Shown here in pieces: positions 9,363 through 18,645 of a stretch of DNA of 64,000 nt (the first letter of the stretch is position 1; each line of letters begins with the position of its first letter). The translations under genes were made by a program, and so were the position numbers. The DNA is from Roseovarius aestuarii (GTDB lineage Bacteria; Pseudomonadota; Alphaproteobacteria; Rhodobacterales; Rhodobacteraceae), in contig JAPWHL010000010.1 in the NCBI GenBank assembly GCA_027214255.1, forward strand, positions 91,223 through 155,222, written 5' to 3'. The notes under the pieces were generated by a model that had not been told where the DNA came from, did not search any database, and saw nothing but the letters and a program-made list of their open reading frames with translations.

Positions 9363-11460
9363 CAGGTGTCTCCGCTGTTTTGGCTATGATAAGGGCGTCA
9401 ACCGCGACAACCCTGTCGGGCGTAACAATCATCGGATTGACGTCGATTTCGGTGATCTGATCACGCAATGCCCACACCAGTTGGGAAAACTGACTGATGG
9501 TTTGACACAAAGTGGCGATGTCCGCCGGACGCGCACCGCGATGGCCCTCAAGCAGGCGCGCGATTTTCAAATCCCCCAACAAGGCGCTTGCGCCTTCAGG
9601 CGACAGGGGCGGTAAGGCAAAGGCAACATCGCGAAACACCTCGATCAAAACGCCCCCCGCCGACACGGCTATGACCGGACCAAACCCCGGATCGACAAAC
9701 GCGCCCAGCGCCAGTTCGACCCCGGCAGGAGCCATCTCCATCAGCGTTGCCTGAGGGCCCAAACGCGCCGCCATCTCCGCATAGGCGTCTATCACGGCCT
9801 GCTCGGTGGCAAGATTCAGCACCACACCGCCGACATCCGATTTATGCGCGTGCCCGGCAGCCGTTTTCAGAACCACGGGCAGTCGCAGGCTATGGCAGGC
9901 CTGCGCAATCTGATCGGGCGCATCAATGCTGACGGTTTTTGCCGCGTCGATCCCGTGCGTGCGCATGAGATCCAGTCCCGCAGCCTCGCCCATAGCGCCT
10001 GCTGGCAGGGTTGGCGCAACTTGCGCGCCGCTCACGGCGGCGAGCGGCGCGATTGGGCCCGCACGATACTGAATGACCGCCCGCGCCGCCGTCAATGCGG
10101 CGCGCGTACCTTTGATCAACGGTACACCCGCCGCACGCGCGACCCGCACCAGATCCATATCTTCGGTCAGCAAGGTATTGGACGCGATAAACACCGGTTT
10201 ATCCTGCCCTGTCGCCATATCGACCACAGCACGCACCAAACCCGCATGATAACCATGCCCGTCACGCGGGTCGCTGAAAAAACCCAACAGCGCCGTACCG
10301 GGATCAGCCAGCAATGCGCGCCCACATGCTGTATAGCGCGCCTCGTATTCGCGTGCGGTGCCCCATGCATCCAGAGGGTTTTCCGCCACCAATCCCGGGT
10401 CCAGATGGGCCGCGATGGCGGCTTTGGTTTCTTGCGAAATCTCGGCCCAGGGTGTGCGTGTTGTTTCGGCCAGATCCACCAACAATTCGCGCTCCCCGCC
10501 GGAATCGTGCATCGTTGCCAGCCCACCGTCACCGGCCTGCCTGCCGGTGTCAAACAGCGCCAGCGTGGCCGCCATTTCATCCAGATCATCAACCTGAATG
10601 ACACCATACTTGCGAAACAGCGCCTGATACGCCCCGTCATTCCCGGCCAATGCGCCTGTATGGCTTTCGGCCATCTGGGCGCTTTTGGCAGTCCTGCCAA
10701 CCTTTAGCACAACAACCGGGATATTGCGGGCTGCGGCCCGCTCCAGCGCTTTGACAAACCCCGGGGCGTCGCGCACCCCCTCCAAGAACAAGCCGATAAC
10801 ACGTGTTTCTGAACGCTCTAACGCCCAAGACATGTAATCCGACAGGGTGGTGACGCTTTCTGATCCGCTGGATACGGCCAGCGCGAACCCCATGCGCGGC
10901 TGATTATAGGCCAAGGCCGCAAAAGCCGACCCTGATTGTGCCAACCAGACAACCCCACCCGCAGGGGTCGTATGTGTCGTGGTAAAAGCCGCGACATTCA
11001 GGCCAATGGATGGGCGCATCAGCCCCATGCAGTTCGGGCCGCACAGAACCATCCCCGCAGCCTGCGCGCGCGCCTTAAGGCGCGCCACCAACCGGGGGCT
11101 GTCTGTGCCAGCCTCGCCGACATCGTTGGTGCCATCGATCGCACTCGCAAAGATAACAGCGGCGGGGATCTTGGCGGCGATACAATCCTCCAACGCCGCC
11201 TCCAACCTCTCATTGGCCAGACATATAACCGCCAAATCGGGCCGCTGTGGCAGGTCGCTCACCGCGCCATAGCATGGGGCGCCGTTGATCTGTTCATAGA
11301 CCGGATTGACGTGATAAATCGAACCGTGAAACCCAGAGGCCTGCGCAGATTGCACCATCGCGCTGCCCGCCGACCCGGCTTTGGGTGATGCCCCGATCAA
11401 GGCGATGTGGCGCGGATCACATAAAGCGTTGATACCCTGACGCGTTTTTGAGACCATCAT
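9352..11460 (-). CDS. ADP-forming acyl-CoA synthetase (acetate--CoA ligase family)
   Basis: This 702-residue single-chain enzyme makes an acyl-CoA from a carboxylate, CoA and ATP with release of ADP and phosphate. Domains run CoA-binding Rossmann (about 1-130, with LIGASPKAGSAG), succinyl-CoA-synthetase-like domains with the phospho-His motif SHTGALAGND, and a C-terminal ATP-grasp domain (KTAAGHAHKSDVGGV). It is first in a two-gene operon with the acyl-CoA dehydrogenase. A palindrome 68 bp upstream of the start matches the one before the amidase operon, so the two operons probably form one regulon. Confidence 0.87.
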   Translation of the reverse strand: MMVSKTRQGINALCDPRHIALIGASPKAGSAGSAMVQSAQASGFHGSIYHVNPVYEQINGAPCYGAVSDLPQRPDLAVICLANERLEAALEDCIAAKIPAAVIFASAIDGTNDVGEAGTDSPRLVARLKARAQAAGMVLCGPNCMGLMRPSIGLNVAAFTTTHTTPAGGVVWLAQSGSAFAALAYNQPRMGFALAVSSGSESVTTLSDYMSWALERSETRVIGLFLEGVRDAPGFVKALERAAARNIPVVVLKVGRTAKSAQMAESHTGALAGNDGAYQALFRKYGVIQVDDLDEMAATLALFDTGRQAGDGGLATMHDSGGERELLVDLAETTRTPWAEISQETKAAIAAHLDPGLVAENPLDAWGTAREYEARYTACGRALLADPGTALLGFFSDPRDGHGYHAGLVRAVVDMATGQDKPVFIASNTLLTEDMDLVRVARAAGVPLIKGTRAALTAARAVIQYRAGPIAPLAAVSGAQVAPTLPAGAMGEAAGLDLMRTHGIDAAKTVSIDAPDQIAQACHSLRLPVVLKTAAGHAHKSDVGGVVLNLATEQAVIDAYAEMAARLGPQATLMEMAPAGVELALGAFVDPGFGPVIAVSAGGVLIEVFRDVAFALPPLSPEGASALLGDLKIARLLEGHRGARPADIATLCQTISQFSQLVWALRDQITEIDVNPMIVTPDRVVAVDALIIAKTAETPDGS

Positions 11461-11779
11461 AACAGCCGTCCAATTGGCTTGAGATGCTTGAGCTTCGAAT
11501 CAATGTGTTCCAAGGAAATTCGCCCACAAATAAACGACCATTTATTTACAGGATTGCGCATGCACACTTGTTTTGCAAGATAGTTTTGCGCTGTAGCCCC
11601 AAGTGAAAATCGTCGTGCGTGGATTGCAACATCACCGTCCCTCAGATTGGATATGCCCCCACCCCAGCAAACCCCAACTCTCTTGCGCCCAAGCTACACG
11701 GCCGGGAAAGATACGGTTTCGTATGTGCAAGGCAAAACAACAGCTTGCTGAATGTCATCCCCGTCGCTACCAAGCTTGA
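11461..11779. other. Intergenic region between divergent acs-type and MATE genes
   Basis: About 320 bases with no convincing gene. It holds the palindrome at 11529-11546 near the synthetase start and must hold the promoters of both divergent genes. A short open frame running into the MATE gene (11619-11831) has no start signal or recognisable product and overlaps the real start. Confidence 0.6.
11529..11546. promoter_or_regulatory. Palindromic operator, copy 2 (upstream of acyl-CoA synthetase)
   Basis: AATAAACGACCATTTATT differs from the copy at 4246-4263 at one base out of eighteen and has an additional flanking A/T pair (11528, 11547). It lies 68 bp upstream of the ADP-forming synthetase start, a normal place for a repressor site. 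The recurrence is seen directly; binding by the nearby TetR regulator is inferred. Confidence 0.6.
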
Positions 11780-13132
11780 ATGCGTACCAGTATTACATTT
11801 CGCCGCGACGCCCGATCGCTTTTGGTTTTAGGTCTGCCCCTGATCGGCAGCCATCTGGCACAGATTGCAATCCATTTGACCGATGTGGTGATGTTGGGAT
11901 GGTATAGTGTCGAGGCGCTGGCCGCAGAAGTTCTGGCAGGCTCGTTTTTCTTTCTCTTCTTCATCATGGGGTCAGGCTTTGCTTGGGCAGTCATGCCAAT
12001 GGTGGCCTCCGCACTATCGTCTGGTCAGGACGTACAGGTGCGCCGGGTGACGCGTATGGGCGCATGGGCATCGATGATGTTCGCCGCAGCAGTGCTGCCG
12101 TTGATGATATGGTCCGAACCCCTGCTTTTGATTTTGGGCCAAGATCCGAGCACGGCTGTCTTGGCTGCGGATTATCTGGAGATTGCCGGCGTCGTCATTT
12201 TCCCCGCGCTTCTGGTGATGGTGTTGAAATCTTATCTGGCTGCTTTGGAGCGTGCGCAGGTTGTCCTGTGGGTGACATTGGTGGCCGTCGTCTTGAACAT
12301 TGGCGTCAACTATTTGCTGATATTCGGCAACTTTGGATTTCCCGAAATGGGAGTGCGCGGCGCCGCAATCGCATCGCTTATCGTGACCACTGCATCGATG
12401 CTTGCGCTGGGCGTTTATGCTGCGCGCGCCACGCCCGAGCACTCGTTGTTCACACGCATCTGGCGCCCGGATTGGGAGGCATTTGCCGACGTGTTTCGTC
12501 TGGGCTGGCCCATCGGGGTGACCAATCTGGCCGAGACCGGATTGTTCGCAGCCTCATCGGTAATGATGGGATGGCTGGGAACCTTGCCCTTGGCCGCGCA
12601 TGGAATCGCGCTGCAAATCGCATCCGTCGCGTTCATGGTCCAAGTCGGACTGGCCAATGCGGCAACGGTGCGCGCGGGTCAGGCGTTTGGTCTACGCGAT
12701 CGCAGCGCGTTGCGCTCGGTGGCCGTTGCCTCGGCCATTTCGTCCGTTGGTTTTGCCCTGCTGACCGTGGTTGCATTCTTGCTGTTTCCCGAAACGCTGA
12801 TAGGCGTGTTCATGAGCCCATCCGAACCGGACCGCGCAGGAGTTCTGGCCATCGGCGTGGGTCTTTTGGCCGCTGCCGGTTTGTTTCAACTGGTTGATGG
12901 GGGGCAGGTCATGGCGCTGGGCCTATTGCGCGGGGTGCAGGACACGCGGGTGCCCATGGTTATCGCCGGAATCAGCTATTGGATCATCGGCATGCCGGTC
13001 AGCTATGTGTTGGGTTTCACTCTGGGTTTCGGCGCAATTGGCATCTGGATGGGGTTGGTTGTCGGGCTGGCTGTAGCCGCCCTCCTGCTTGGTCTGCGCT
13101 TTTGGCGATGGACCACGCGCTGGGCCACATAG
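11780..13132 (+). CDS. MATE-family multidrug/Na+ efflux transporter
   Basis: This 450-residue inner-membrane protein has about twelve hydrophobic segments and the MATE layout of two homologous halves. The N-terminal motif LPLIGSHLAQIAIHLTDVVM and MLGWYSVEALAA is characteristic, and the second half begins near RLGWPIGVTNLAETGLF (about residue 248). Such proteins export drugs or metabolites in exchange for Na+ or H+. It converges on xseA with only ten bases between the two stops. Substrate is unknown. Confidence 0.9.
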   Translation: MRTSITFRRDARSLLVLGLPLIGSHLAQIAIHLTDVVMLGWYSVEALAAEVLAGSFFFLFFIMGSGFAWAVMPMVASALSSGQDVQVRRVTRMGAWASMMFAAAVLPLMIWSEPLLLILGQDPSTAVLAADYLEIAGVVIFPALLVMVLKSYLAALERAQVVLWVTLVAVVLNIGVNYLLIFGNFGFPEMGVRGAAIASLIVTTASMLALGVYAARATPEHSLFTRIWRPDWEAFADVFRLGWPIGVTNLAETGLFAASSVMMGWLGTLPLAAHGIALQIASVAFMVQVGLANAATVRAGQAFGLRDRSALRSVAVASAISSVGFALLTVVAFLLFPETLIGVFMSPSEPDRAGVLAIGVGLLAAAGLFQLVDGGQVMALGLLRGVQDTRVPMVIAGISYWIIGMPVSYVLGFTLGFGAIGIWMGLVVGLAVAALLLGLRFWRWTTRWAT

Positions 13133-13142
13133 TGACCCAGCC

Positions 13143-14696
13143 CTAGAACAGCGCGCCTTGTTCCGGCGGTGGTGGTTTGCGTTTCGGCGTTTTGGGCTTG
13201 TCTGAGGCCTTGTTACCGCCGACCTCAACCCGCCCATCCGCGAACTGAATTTCCAGTTTTTCGGCCTTACCGGCCGCTTTGGACGTTGTGACAAGCTTTC
13301 CGTCACCGCGCACCACCGCATAGCCCCGGCGCAACGTCTCCTCATATCCAAGCGACTTGCGTTGACGTTCCAACCCTGCGAGATGCCCGCGCCAGCCCTC
13401 GATCTGACGCAGTCCTGCGTCACTCAGACGTTGGGCCATACGCTCCAAGCCTTCTGAGGCAGGCGCCGTGGTAGGAGATCGCAAAGCCAAACGGGCCGAC
13501 AGCGCGTCCAACCGGCGGCGGTCCTCGCGCGTGCGTCGATCCAGCGCCCCCCCCAGACGATCAATCGCCACCGACAGCCGCCGCGCATCCGCATCTACCG
13601 CCCGGCGTAACACACCGGGGCGCAAGGCACCGCTGGCCTCGGACAGGATCACCCGGCGGGTTTGCACGCCCCGCATCAACGCGGCAGGCAACCGTTCGCC
13701 CCATGCATCCAGCTTCTGACGTGGCCCATCCAGCAGGGTTTCTGCGCGCGGCAAGGCGCGTGCCAGATCGCGCAGGCGCTGCCCGCGCATCCCCACACCG
13801 CCGCTCAGAGCCTGTATCAATCGCCCTTCTTGCCCGTCCAGCCACGCCAGCAATTCCAGCCGCACAGGCACGGCCAATTCTGCGGCAGCGGTCGGTGTCG
13901 GCGCGCGCATGTCCGAGGCATAATCAATCAGCGTTGTGTCGGTTTCATGCCCAACTGCAGAAATCAGTGGAATCGCGCTGGCAGCCGCCGCACGCACCAC
14001 GTTTTCCTCGTTGAAACCCCAAAGATCCTCAATCGAGCCGCCCCCGCGCGCCACAATCAACAAATCCGGTCGGGGCAGCGCGCCTCCCGGTGTCAGGGCA
14101 TTAAATCCCTCGATCGCGCGCGTCACCTCGCCGGCACATCGCTCGCCCTGCACGGCCACGGGCCAGATCAGCACCTTGCGCGGGAACCGATCACGCAAGC
14201 GATGCAGGATATCGCGAATCACTGCCCCCGAGGGCGACGTGATCACACCGATGATTTCCGGCAAGTACGGCAAGCGCTGCTTGCGTTCGGGTGCGAACAG
14301 GCCCTCTGCCGTCAAGGCGGCTTTGCGCCGTTCCAGCATCGCCATCAAGGCACCGGCCCCCGCCGGCTTGATATCTTCGATCACAATTTGATAGCGCGAC
14401 TGGCCCGGGAAGGTGGTCAATCGCCCCGTCGCCACCACCTCCATTCCCTCTTCGGGTTGGACCGGCAGACGCCCTGCGACACCTTTCCAGATAATTCCGT
14501 TGATAACCGCGCGATCATCCTTGAGGTCCATATAGATATGGCCGGATTTGGGGCGCGACACGCGGCCCACCTCGCCGCGAATACGAACATGGGCAAATTC
14601 ACCCTCGATCAATCGCTTGATCGCCCCGGAAAGTTCCGAGACAGAAAATTCCGGCGCATTTTCGCCCGGAGCGGGATCATCAATCAGGTCAGACAT
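13143..14696 (-). CDS. xseA: Exodeoxyribonuclease VII large subunit
   Basis: This 517-residue protein is the catalytic subunit of exonuclease VII, which degrades single-stranded DNA from both ends with the small subunit XseB. The N-terminal OB domain (about 15-110: IRGEVGRVSRPKSGHIYMDL) and the catalytic core (TSPSGAVIRDILHRLRDRFP, then VARGGGSIEDLWGFNEE) are clear, followed by a long helical coiled region and a Lys/Pro-rich tail. xseB is not in the neighbourhood. It is divergent from purD across about 110 bases. Confidence 0.95.
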   Translation of the reverse strand: MSDLIDDPAPGENAPEFSVSELSGAIKRLIEGEFAHVRIRGEVGRVSRPKSGHIYMDLKDDRAVINGIIWKGVAGRLPVQPEEGMEVVATGRLTTFPGQSRYQIVIEDIKPAGAGALMAMLERRKAALTAEGLFAPERKQRLPYLPEIIGVITSPSGAVIRDILHRLRDRFPRKVLIWPVAVQGERCAGEVTRAIEGFNALTPGGALPRPDLLIVARGGGSIEDLWGFNEENVVRAAAASAIPLISAVGHETDTTLIDYASDMRAPTPTAAAELAVPVRLELLAWLDGQEGRLIQALSGGVGMRGQRLRDLARALPRAETLLDGPRQKLDAWGERLPAALMRGVQTRRVILSEASGALRPGVLRRAVDADARRLSVAIDRLGGALDRRTREDRRRLDALSARLALRSPTTAPASEGLERMAQRLSDAGLRQIEGWRGHLAGLERQRKSLGYEETLRRGYAVVRGDGKLVTTSKAAGKAEKLEIQFADGRVEVGGNKASDKPKTPKRKPPPPEQGALF

Positions 14697-14808
14697 ACCC
14701 TATCTTTGCCCGATCCCGCAGCTGATGAAAAGAGTGCCCGGTTCGCTTGCCAGTGCGCCTTGGCGCGCCTATTCAGGGCGCAGCGCAAGGAACGGCAAGG
14801 AGAGAACC

Positions 14809-16071
14809 ATGAACATCCTCATTTTGGGCAGCGGCGGACGCGAGCATGCCTTGGCCTGGGCCGTTCTGCAGAACCCCAAATGCGACCGCTTGATTGTCGC
14901 GCCCGGAAATGCCGGAATCGCAGGCATCGCGGATTGCGCCGATCTGGATATTATGGACCCCGGCGCTGTTGTCACCTTCGCTGAAGAAGAGGCGATTGAT
15001 TTCGTCATCATCGGTCCCGAAGCTCCGCTGGCCGCTGGTGTCGCCGACCGCCTGCGCGAGGCTGGTCTTTTGTGCTTTGGCCCTTCGGCCGCCGCCGCAC
15101 AACTGGAAGCCTCCAAAAGCTTTACCAAGGCGATCTGCGACGCGGCCAAAGCCCCGACCGCCGCCTATGGCCATTTCACCGATGCCGCCGCCGCACGCGA
15201 TTATGTCACCCAGCAAGGCGCGCCCATCGTAATCAAGGCAGACGGCCTGGCCGCAGGCAAGGGCGTGATCATCGCAGAAACCGTGCAACAGGCCCATGAC
15301 GCCATCGACGATATGTTTGGTGGCAGTTTCGGCGCAGCCGGGGCAGAGGTGGTGATCGAAGAATTCATGACCGGCGAAGAGGCATCGCTGTTCGTCCTGT
15401 GTGACGGAACCGACATTCTCGCTATTGGCAGTGCTCAGGATCACAAGCGCGTGGGCGAAGGCGATACCGGCCCCAACACCGGCGGTATGGGCGCCTACTC
15501 CCCTGCCCCCGTATTGACCCCTGAAATCGAAGCGCTGGCGATGGATCAGATTGTACGCCCGACCATGGCGGAAATGGCCGCACGCGGCATGCCATTTCAG
15601 GGCGTTTTATACGCTGGGCTGATGATCGAGAACGGCCAGCCCCGGCTGGTGGAATATAACGTGCGCTTTGGCGATCCTGAATGTCAGGTGTTGATGATGC
15701 GGCTGGGCGCACAGGCGATGGACCTGATGCACGCCGCAGCCGAAGGCCGTCTGGCTGATATGCAGGTTTCATGGGCGGACGACCATGCTCTGACCGTTGT
15801 TCTGGCCGCCAAAGGCTATCCGGACGCCTATGAAAAAGGCAGCGCGATTCAAGGGTTGGACAAATGCCCCGAAGACAGCAGCAACATGGTGTTTCACGCA
15901 GGCACGGCGCGCCGCGACGGCGCTGTTGTCGCCACGGGCGGGCGGGTTTTGAACGTTACCGCCCGCGGGGCGACGTTGACCCAAGCCGCCGCGAATGCCT
16001 ATGACATGGTGGACAGGATCGACTGGCCCGAGGGCTTTTGCCGCCGCGATATCGGCTGGCGCGCACTGTGA
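14809..16071 (+). CDS. purD: Phosphoribosylamine--glycine ligase
   Basis: This 420-residue ATP-grasp enzyme joins glycine to 5-phosphoribosylamine in the second step of purine synthesis. The start ATG 14809 follows AAGGAGAG (14796-14803) and gives the standard N-terminus [17 protein letters not shown]; the longer open frame upstream is antisense to xseA. Other signatures are [27 protein letters not shown] and [10 protein letters not shown], and [11 protein letters not shown] near residue 285. The stop codon overlaps the GTG start of the bestrophin gene (GTGA). Confidence 0.95.
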   Translation: MNILILGSGGREHALAWAVLQNPKCDRLIVAPGNAGIAGIADCADLDIMDPGAVVTFAEEEAIDFVIIGPEAPLAAGVADRLREAGLLCFGPSAAAAQLEASKSFTKAICDAAKAPTAAYGHFTDAAAARDYVTQQGAPIVIKADGLAAGKGVIIAETVQQAHDAIDDMFGGSFGAAGAEVVIEEFMTGEEASLFVLCDGTDILAIGSAQDHKRVGEGDTGPNTGGMGAYSPAPVLTPEIEALAMDQIVRPTMAEMAARGMPFQGVLYAGLMIENGQPRLVEYNVRFGDPECQVLMMRLGAQAMDLMHAAAEGRLADMQVSWADDHALTVVLAAKGYPDAYEKGSAIQGLDKCPEDSSNMVFHAGTARRDGAVVATGGRVLNVTARGATLTQAAANAYDMVDRIDWPEGFCRRDIGWRAL

Positions 16072-16949
16072 TCATTCGCGACAAACCCGAGCTACTGCAG
16101 CTGTTGTTTTCGGTGCGCGGTTCGGTTTTGCCAAAGATCCTGCCAAGGGTCCTGATCATCACGGGCTTTGCCGCTGGGTTGGTCTGGGTTGATCAGACGG
16201 TCGTGACCCTCCCGCATACCAATGCTGCCCCGTTTGCCGTCTTTGGTATCGCCCTGTCGTTGTTTTTGGGGTTTCGCAACAACGCCGCGCATGATCGCTG
16301 GTGGGAGGGTCGCAAACTGTGGGGGCGCTTGATTGCAGATATGCGGTCCCTATCGCGCGAGGTTGAAATCTTTATTCCCGAACGCGCCGACCGCCACCGT
16401 ATCCTTTCACTGGCATTGGGATTCATCCACGCGCATCGATTGAATCTGCGTCAATTGCCCGCCAAGGCGGCTCCGCCACGATGGTTGAGCGCCGAGGACA
16501 TGGACACCCCCCATCCACCCTGCACGATGCTAAACAAAATGACCGAGGTAATCGCCGCCGCAGCCCCGGATGGGTTTGCCCGGCGCGCTCTGGCGCAAAG
16601 GCTGGACTCGATCGTGATGTCGCAATGCGGCTGTGAGCGGATCGCAACCACGCCCCTGCCATATGTCTATTCACTGCTGATTTTTCGCACGACCTATCTT
16701 TATTGCGGGCTTATCCCGTTTGGCCTGATTGAAACGGCGGGCTGGATGTCGCCGATGTTCGTTGGGATCATGGCCTATATCTTTATCGGTTTGGCCGAAG
16801 TCACCGAGGAACTGGCCCACCCATTTGGGGAAACCGTCAACGGTCTGCCGCTGGATGCGATGTGTCGCACGATCGAAATCAGCCTGGCGCCTCATCTGGA
16901 TATGCCCGCCCCTGCACCGCTGCGCGCAGACCGATTCTATCTGAGCTAA
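16068..16949 (+). CDS. Bestrophin-family (UPF0187) membrane channel
   Basis: This 293-residue protein is a bacterial bestrophin homologue, a family of pentameric anion or cation channels in the inner membrane. The family motif FLGFRNNAAHDRWWEGRKLWG lies at about residues 60-80, with hydrophobic helices on either side (VLIITGFAAGLVWV; PYVYSLLIFRTTYLYCGL) and the conserved DxP/PFG-type end segment EELAHPFGETVNGLPLDAMC. GTG 16068 overlaps the purD stop by four bases, so it is probably translationally coupled to a purine gene. Ion selectivity is unknown. Confidence 0.88.
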   Translation: MIIRDKPELLQLLFSVRGSVLPKILPRVLIITGFAAGLVWVDQTVVTLPHTNAAPFAVFGIALSLFLGFRNNAAHDRWWEGRKLWGRLIADMRSLSREVEIFIPERADRHRILSLALGFIHAHRLNLRQLPAKAAPPRWLSAEDMDTPHPPCTMLNKMTEVIAAAAPDGFARRALAQRLDSIVMSQCGCERIATTPLPYVYSLLIFRTTYLYCGLIPFGLIETAGWMSPMFVGIMAYIFIGLAEVTEELAHPFGETVNGLPLDAMCRTIEISLAPHLDMPAPAPLRADRFYLS

Positions 16950-16964
16950 GAATAGGAGAGCGCA

Positions 16965-17558
16965 TTGGAGACGGTCACGTTCAAACCCGCCCTTTTGGCC
17001 CGGCGCATCACCTATCACATTACGCCAAGCTATGTGGCGCGACGCTCTAGTGACGGGATCGAAACATGGCGTGTCGCCTACGCAGATCTGACCGATCTGG
17101 GCCACGTCTCCCAAAATATCGCACGCACCCGAACCGAGCGGCTGGATCTGTTCACCGCCGACGGCAAACGCAGCATTTCAATGAACGCCAGCTACCGTGC
17201 GCCGGATGATCCACAATACGTTGCGTTTCGCAGCACCCTCGATCACTTGGCTGCGGCCCTTCACGCGGCGCGCCCTGATCTGTCCGTTACATTGGGTCAG
17301 CGTGGCGGCGGACGGATGATGATGTTTGTAATCGGCGTGGTGACGGTGCTGTTCGCCATTGGTTTTGCCGCTGTCATCCTCGGCCAAGGACTATCCGCAA
17401 ACCGAGTATCGGGGGTGGTTCCTCCGCTGATCGCAATGCTGGCATTCGGCGGGGTCATCAGCTGGACCTACCGTCCGGTCAAAACCTTGGCCAGCCTACC
17501 AACCGCGACATTTGCGCAGACGATGGAGGCCCTTGCCAAAGGATCGGCAACGCACTGA
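16965..17558 (+). CDS. Two-transmembrane hypothetical protein
   Basis: I do not recognise a named family. The 197-residue product has a soluble N-terminal part of about 110 residues that resembles a small beta-rich PH-like domain (YADLTDLGHVSQNI, then RLDLFTADGKRSISMNA), then two hydrophobic helices (about 122-143 and 152-172) and a short C-terminal tail. The TTG start is chosen because AGGAG lies 9-13 bases upstream and the frame opens just after the bestrophin stop (15-base gap). It likely sits in the purD-bestrophin operon as an inner-membrane protein. Confidence 0.6.
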   Translation: METVTFKPALLARRITYHITPSYVARRSSDGIETWRVAYADLTDLGHVSQNIARTRTERLDLFTADGKRSISMNASYRAPDDPQYVAFRSTLDHLAAALHAARPDLSVTLGQRGGGRMMMFVIGVVTVLFAIGFAAVILGQGLSANRVSGVVPPLIAMLAFGGVISWTYRPVKTLASLPTATFAQTMEALAKGSATH

Positions 17559-17672
17559 CATTGGCGCGTTGAGCACGATCCTCGGAGTTTGCGCCAAGCG
17601 TATCATTGGCCCAGCGCAGAACAACAGACAAGCGCGGCGCAGCACAAGATAACCCGCCGCGCCCGCGTCACA

Positions 17673-18008
<336 letters not shown>

Positions 18009-18144
18009 TCATCAGATGGGTCTCGCCCGTTGTCCTAAAACGTTTTTGCGTCAAATTGAACTTCAATTTTCTCACGGGCCTGCCCCGCTCTAGCCAACGC
18101 CATCGGTTCAAGCCAGCGCATTTTGCATCTGCTCTGAAAATGAG

Positions 18145-18177
18145 TTGCGAAGACGCTCATTTGTTCTATATTTGTTC
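18145..18177 (+). promoter_or_regulatory. SOS promoter: LexA box over the -10, leaderless start
   Basis: GTTC (18163-18166), seven bases, GTTC (18174-18177) is an exact alphaproteobacterial LexA box. A promoter TTGCGA (18145-18150), 16-base spacer, TATATT (18167-18172) coincides with it, so LexA would cover the -10. Transcription would begin near 18178-18180, at the ATG of the OB-fold gene, implying a leaderless mRNA. Motifs are seen; regulation is inferred from the known LexA consensus. Confidence 0.7.
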
Positions 18178-18179
18178 TC

Positions 18180-18551
18180 ATGAAAATCGCCTCCCCTCCC
18201 CCTTCGGGCCCGGATGATTGGGCGCGCCCTCCTTCTGCATTGGTCGCAGACCGACTGAACCTGCCACCTGCGGGGGCGCGGGTGACGGTGGCCGGGCTGG
18301 TGATCCTGCGACAACGCCCCGGCACAGCCAAAGGCGTGATTTTTTTGACGTTGGAGGACGAAACCGGGGTGGTTAATGTCGTCGTCTGGCGCAAACTGTA
18401 CGAGCAATATCGCCGCGCCGTAATCGCCGGGCGGTTGTTGCGCGTGACAGGGCGGATACAGCGCGACAATGGCGTCGTGCATGTGTTGGCCGAGGTGATC
18501 GAAGATATCTCGCCCATGTTGGACAGCCTGCTGACACCCGCTGATAGCTAA
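18180..18551 (+). CDS. Stand-alone OB-fold protein homologous to the DnaE2 C-terminus
   Basis: The 123-residue product aligns, from about residue 34 on, with the C-terminal OB-fold domain of error-prone polymerase DnaE2 (VTVAGLVILRQRPGTAKG, FLTLEDETGVVNVVVW, RLLRVTGRIQR). DnaE2 is usually about 1000 residues; the polymerase, PHP and thumb parts are absent, as are imuA and imuB. The ATG touches an SOS promoter. It may be a remnant of an imuA-imuB-dnaE2 cassette whose promoter was fused to the last domain, or a functional small single-strand DNA-binding accessory protein. Clean open frame and normal codon use argue that it is still expressed. Confidence 0.75.
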   Translation: MKIASPPPSGPDDWARPPSALVADRLNLPPAGARVTVAGLVILRQRPGTAKGVIFLTLEDETGVVNVVVWRKLYEQYRRAVIAGRLLRVTGRIQRDNGVVHVLAEVIEDISPMLDSLLTPADS

Positions 18552-18645
18552 GGCCGCGACATCAGACGTCTTTCCCGCCGGATCAAAACCTTTTAGGGTC
18601 AAGATACAACCTATAGCTTATCCCGCGTTCAAGGCCCAAACCGCT

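Noticed and set aside
11983..12897. Large frame inside the MATE gene
   Set aside because: Out of frame with the twelve-helix MATE protein; product is Cys/Arg-rich and unlike any family.
13662..14984. Long plus-strand frame opposite xseA
   Set aside because: It is antisense to a clear xseA with all its motifs and gives a low-complexity His/Gln/Arg-rich product without recognisable domains.
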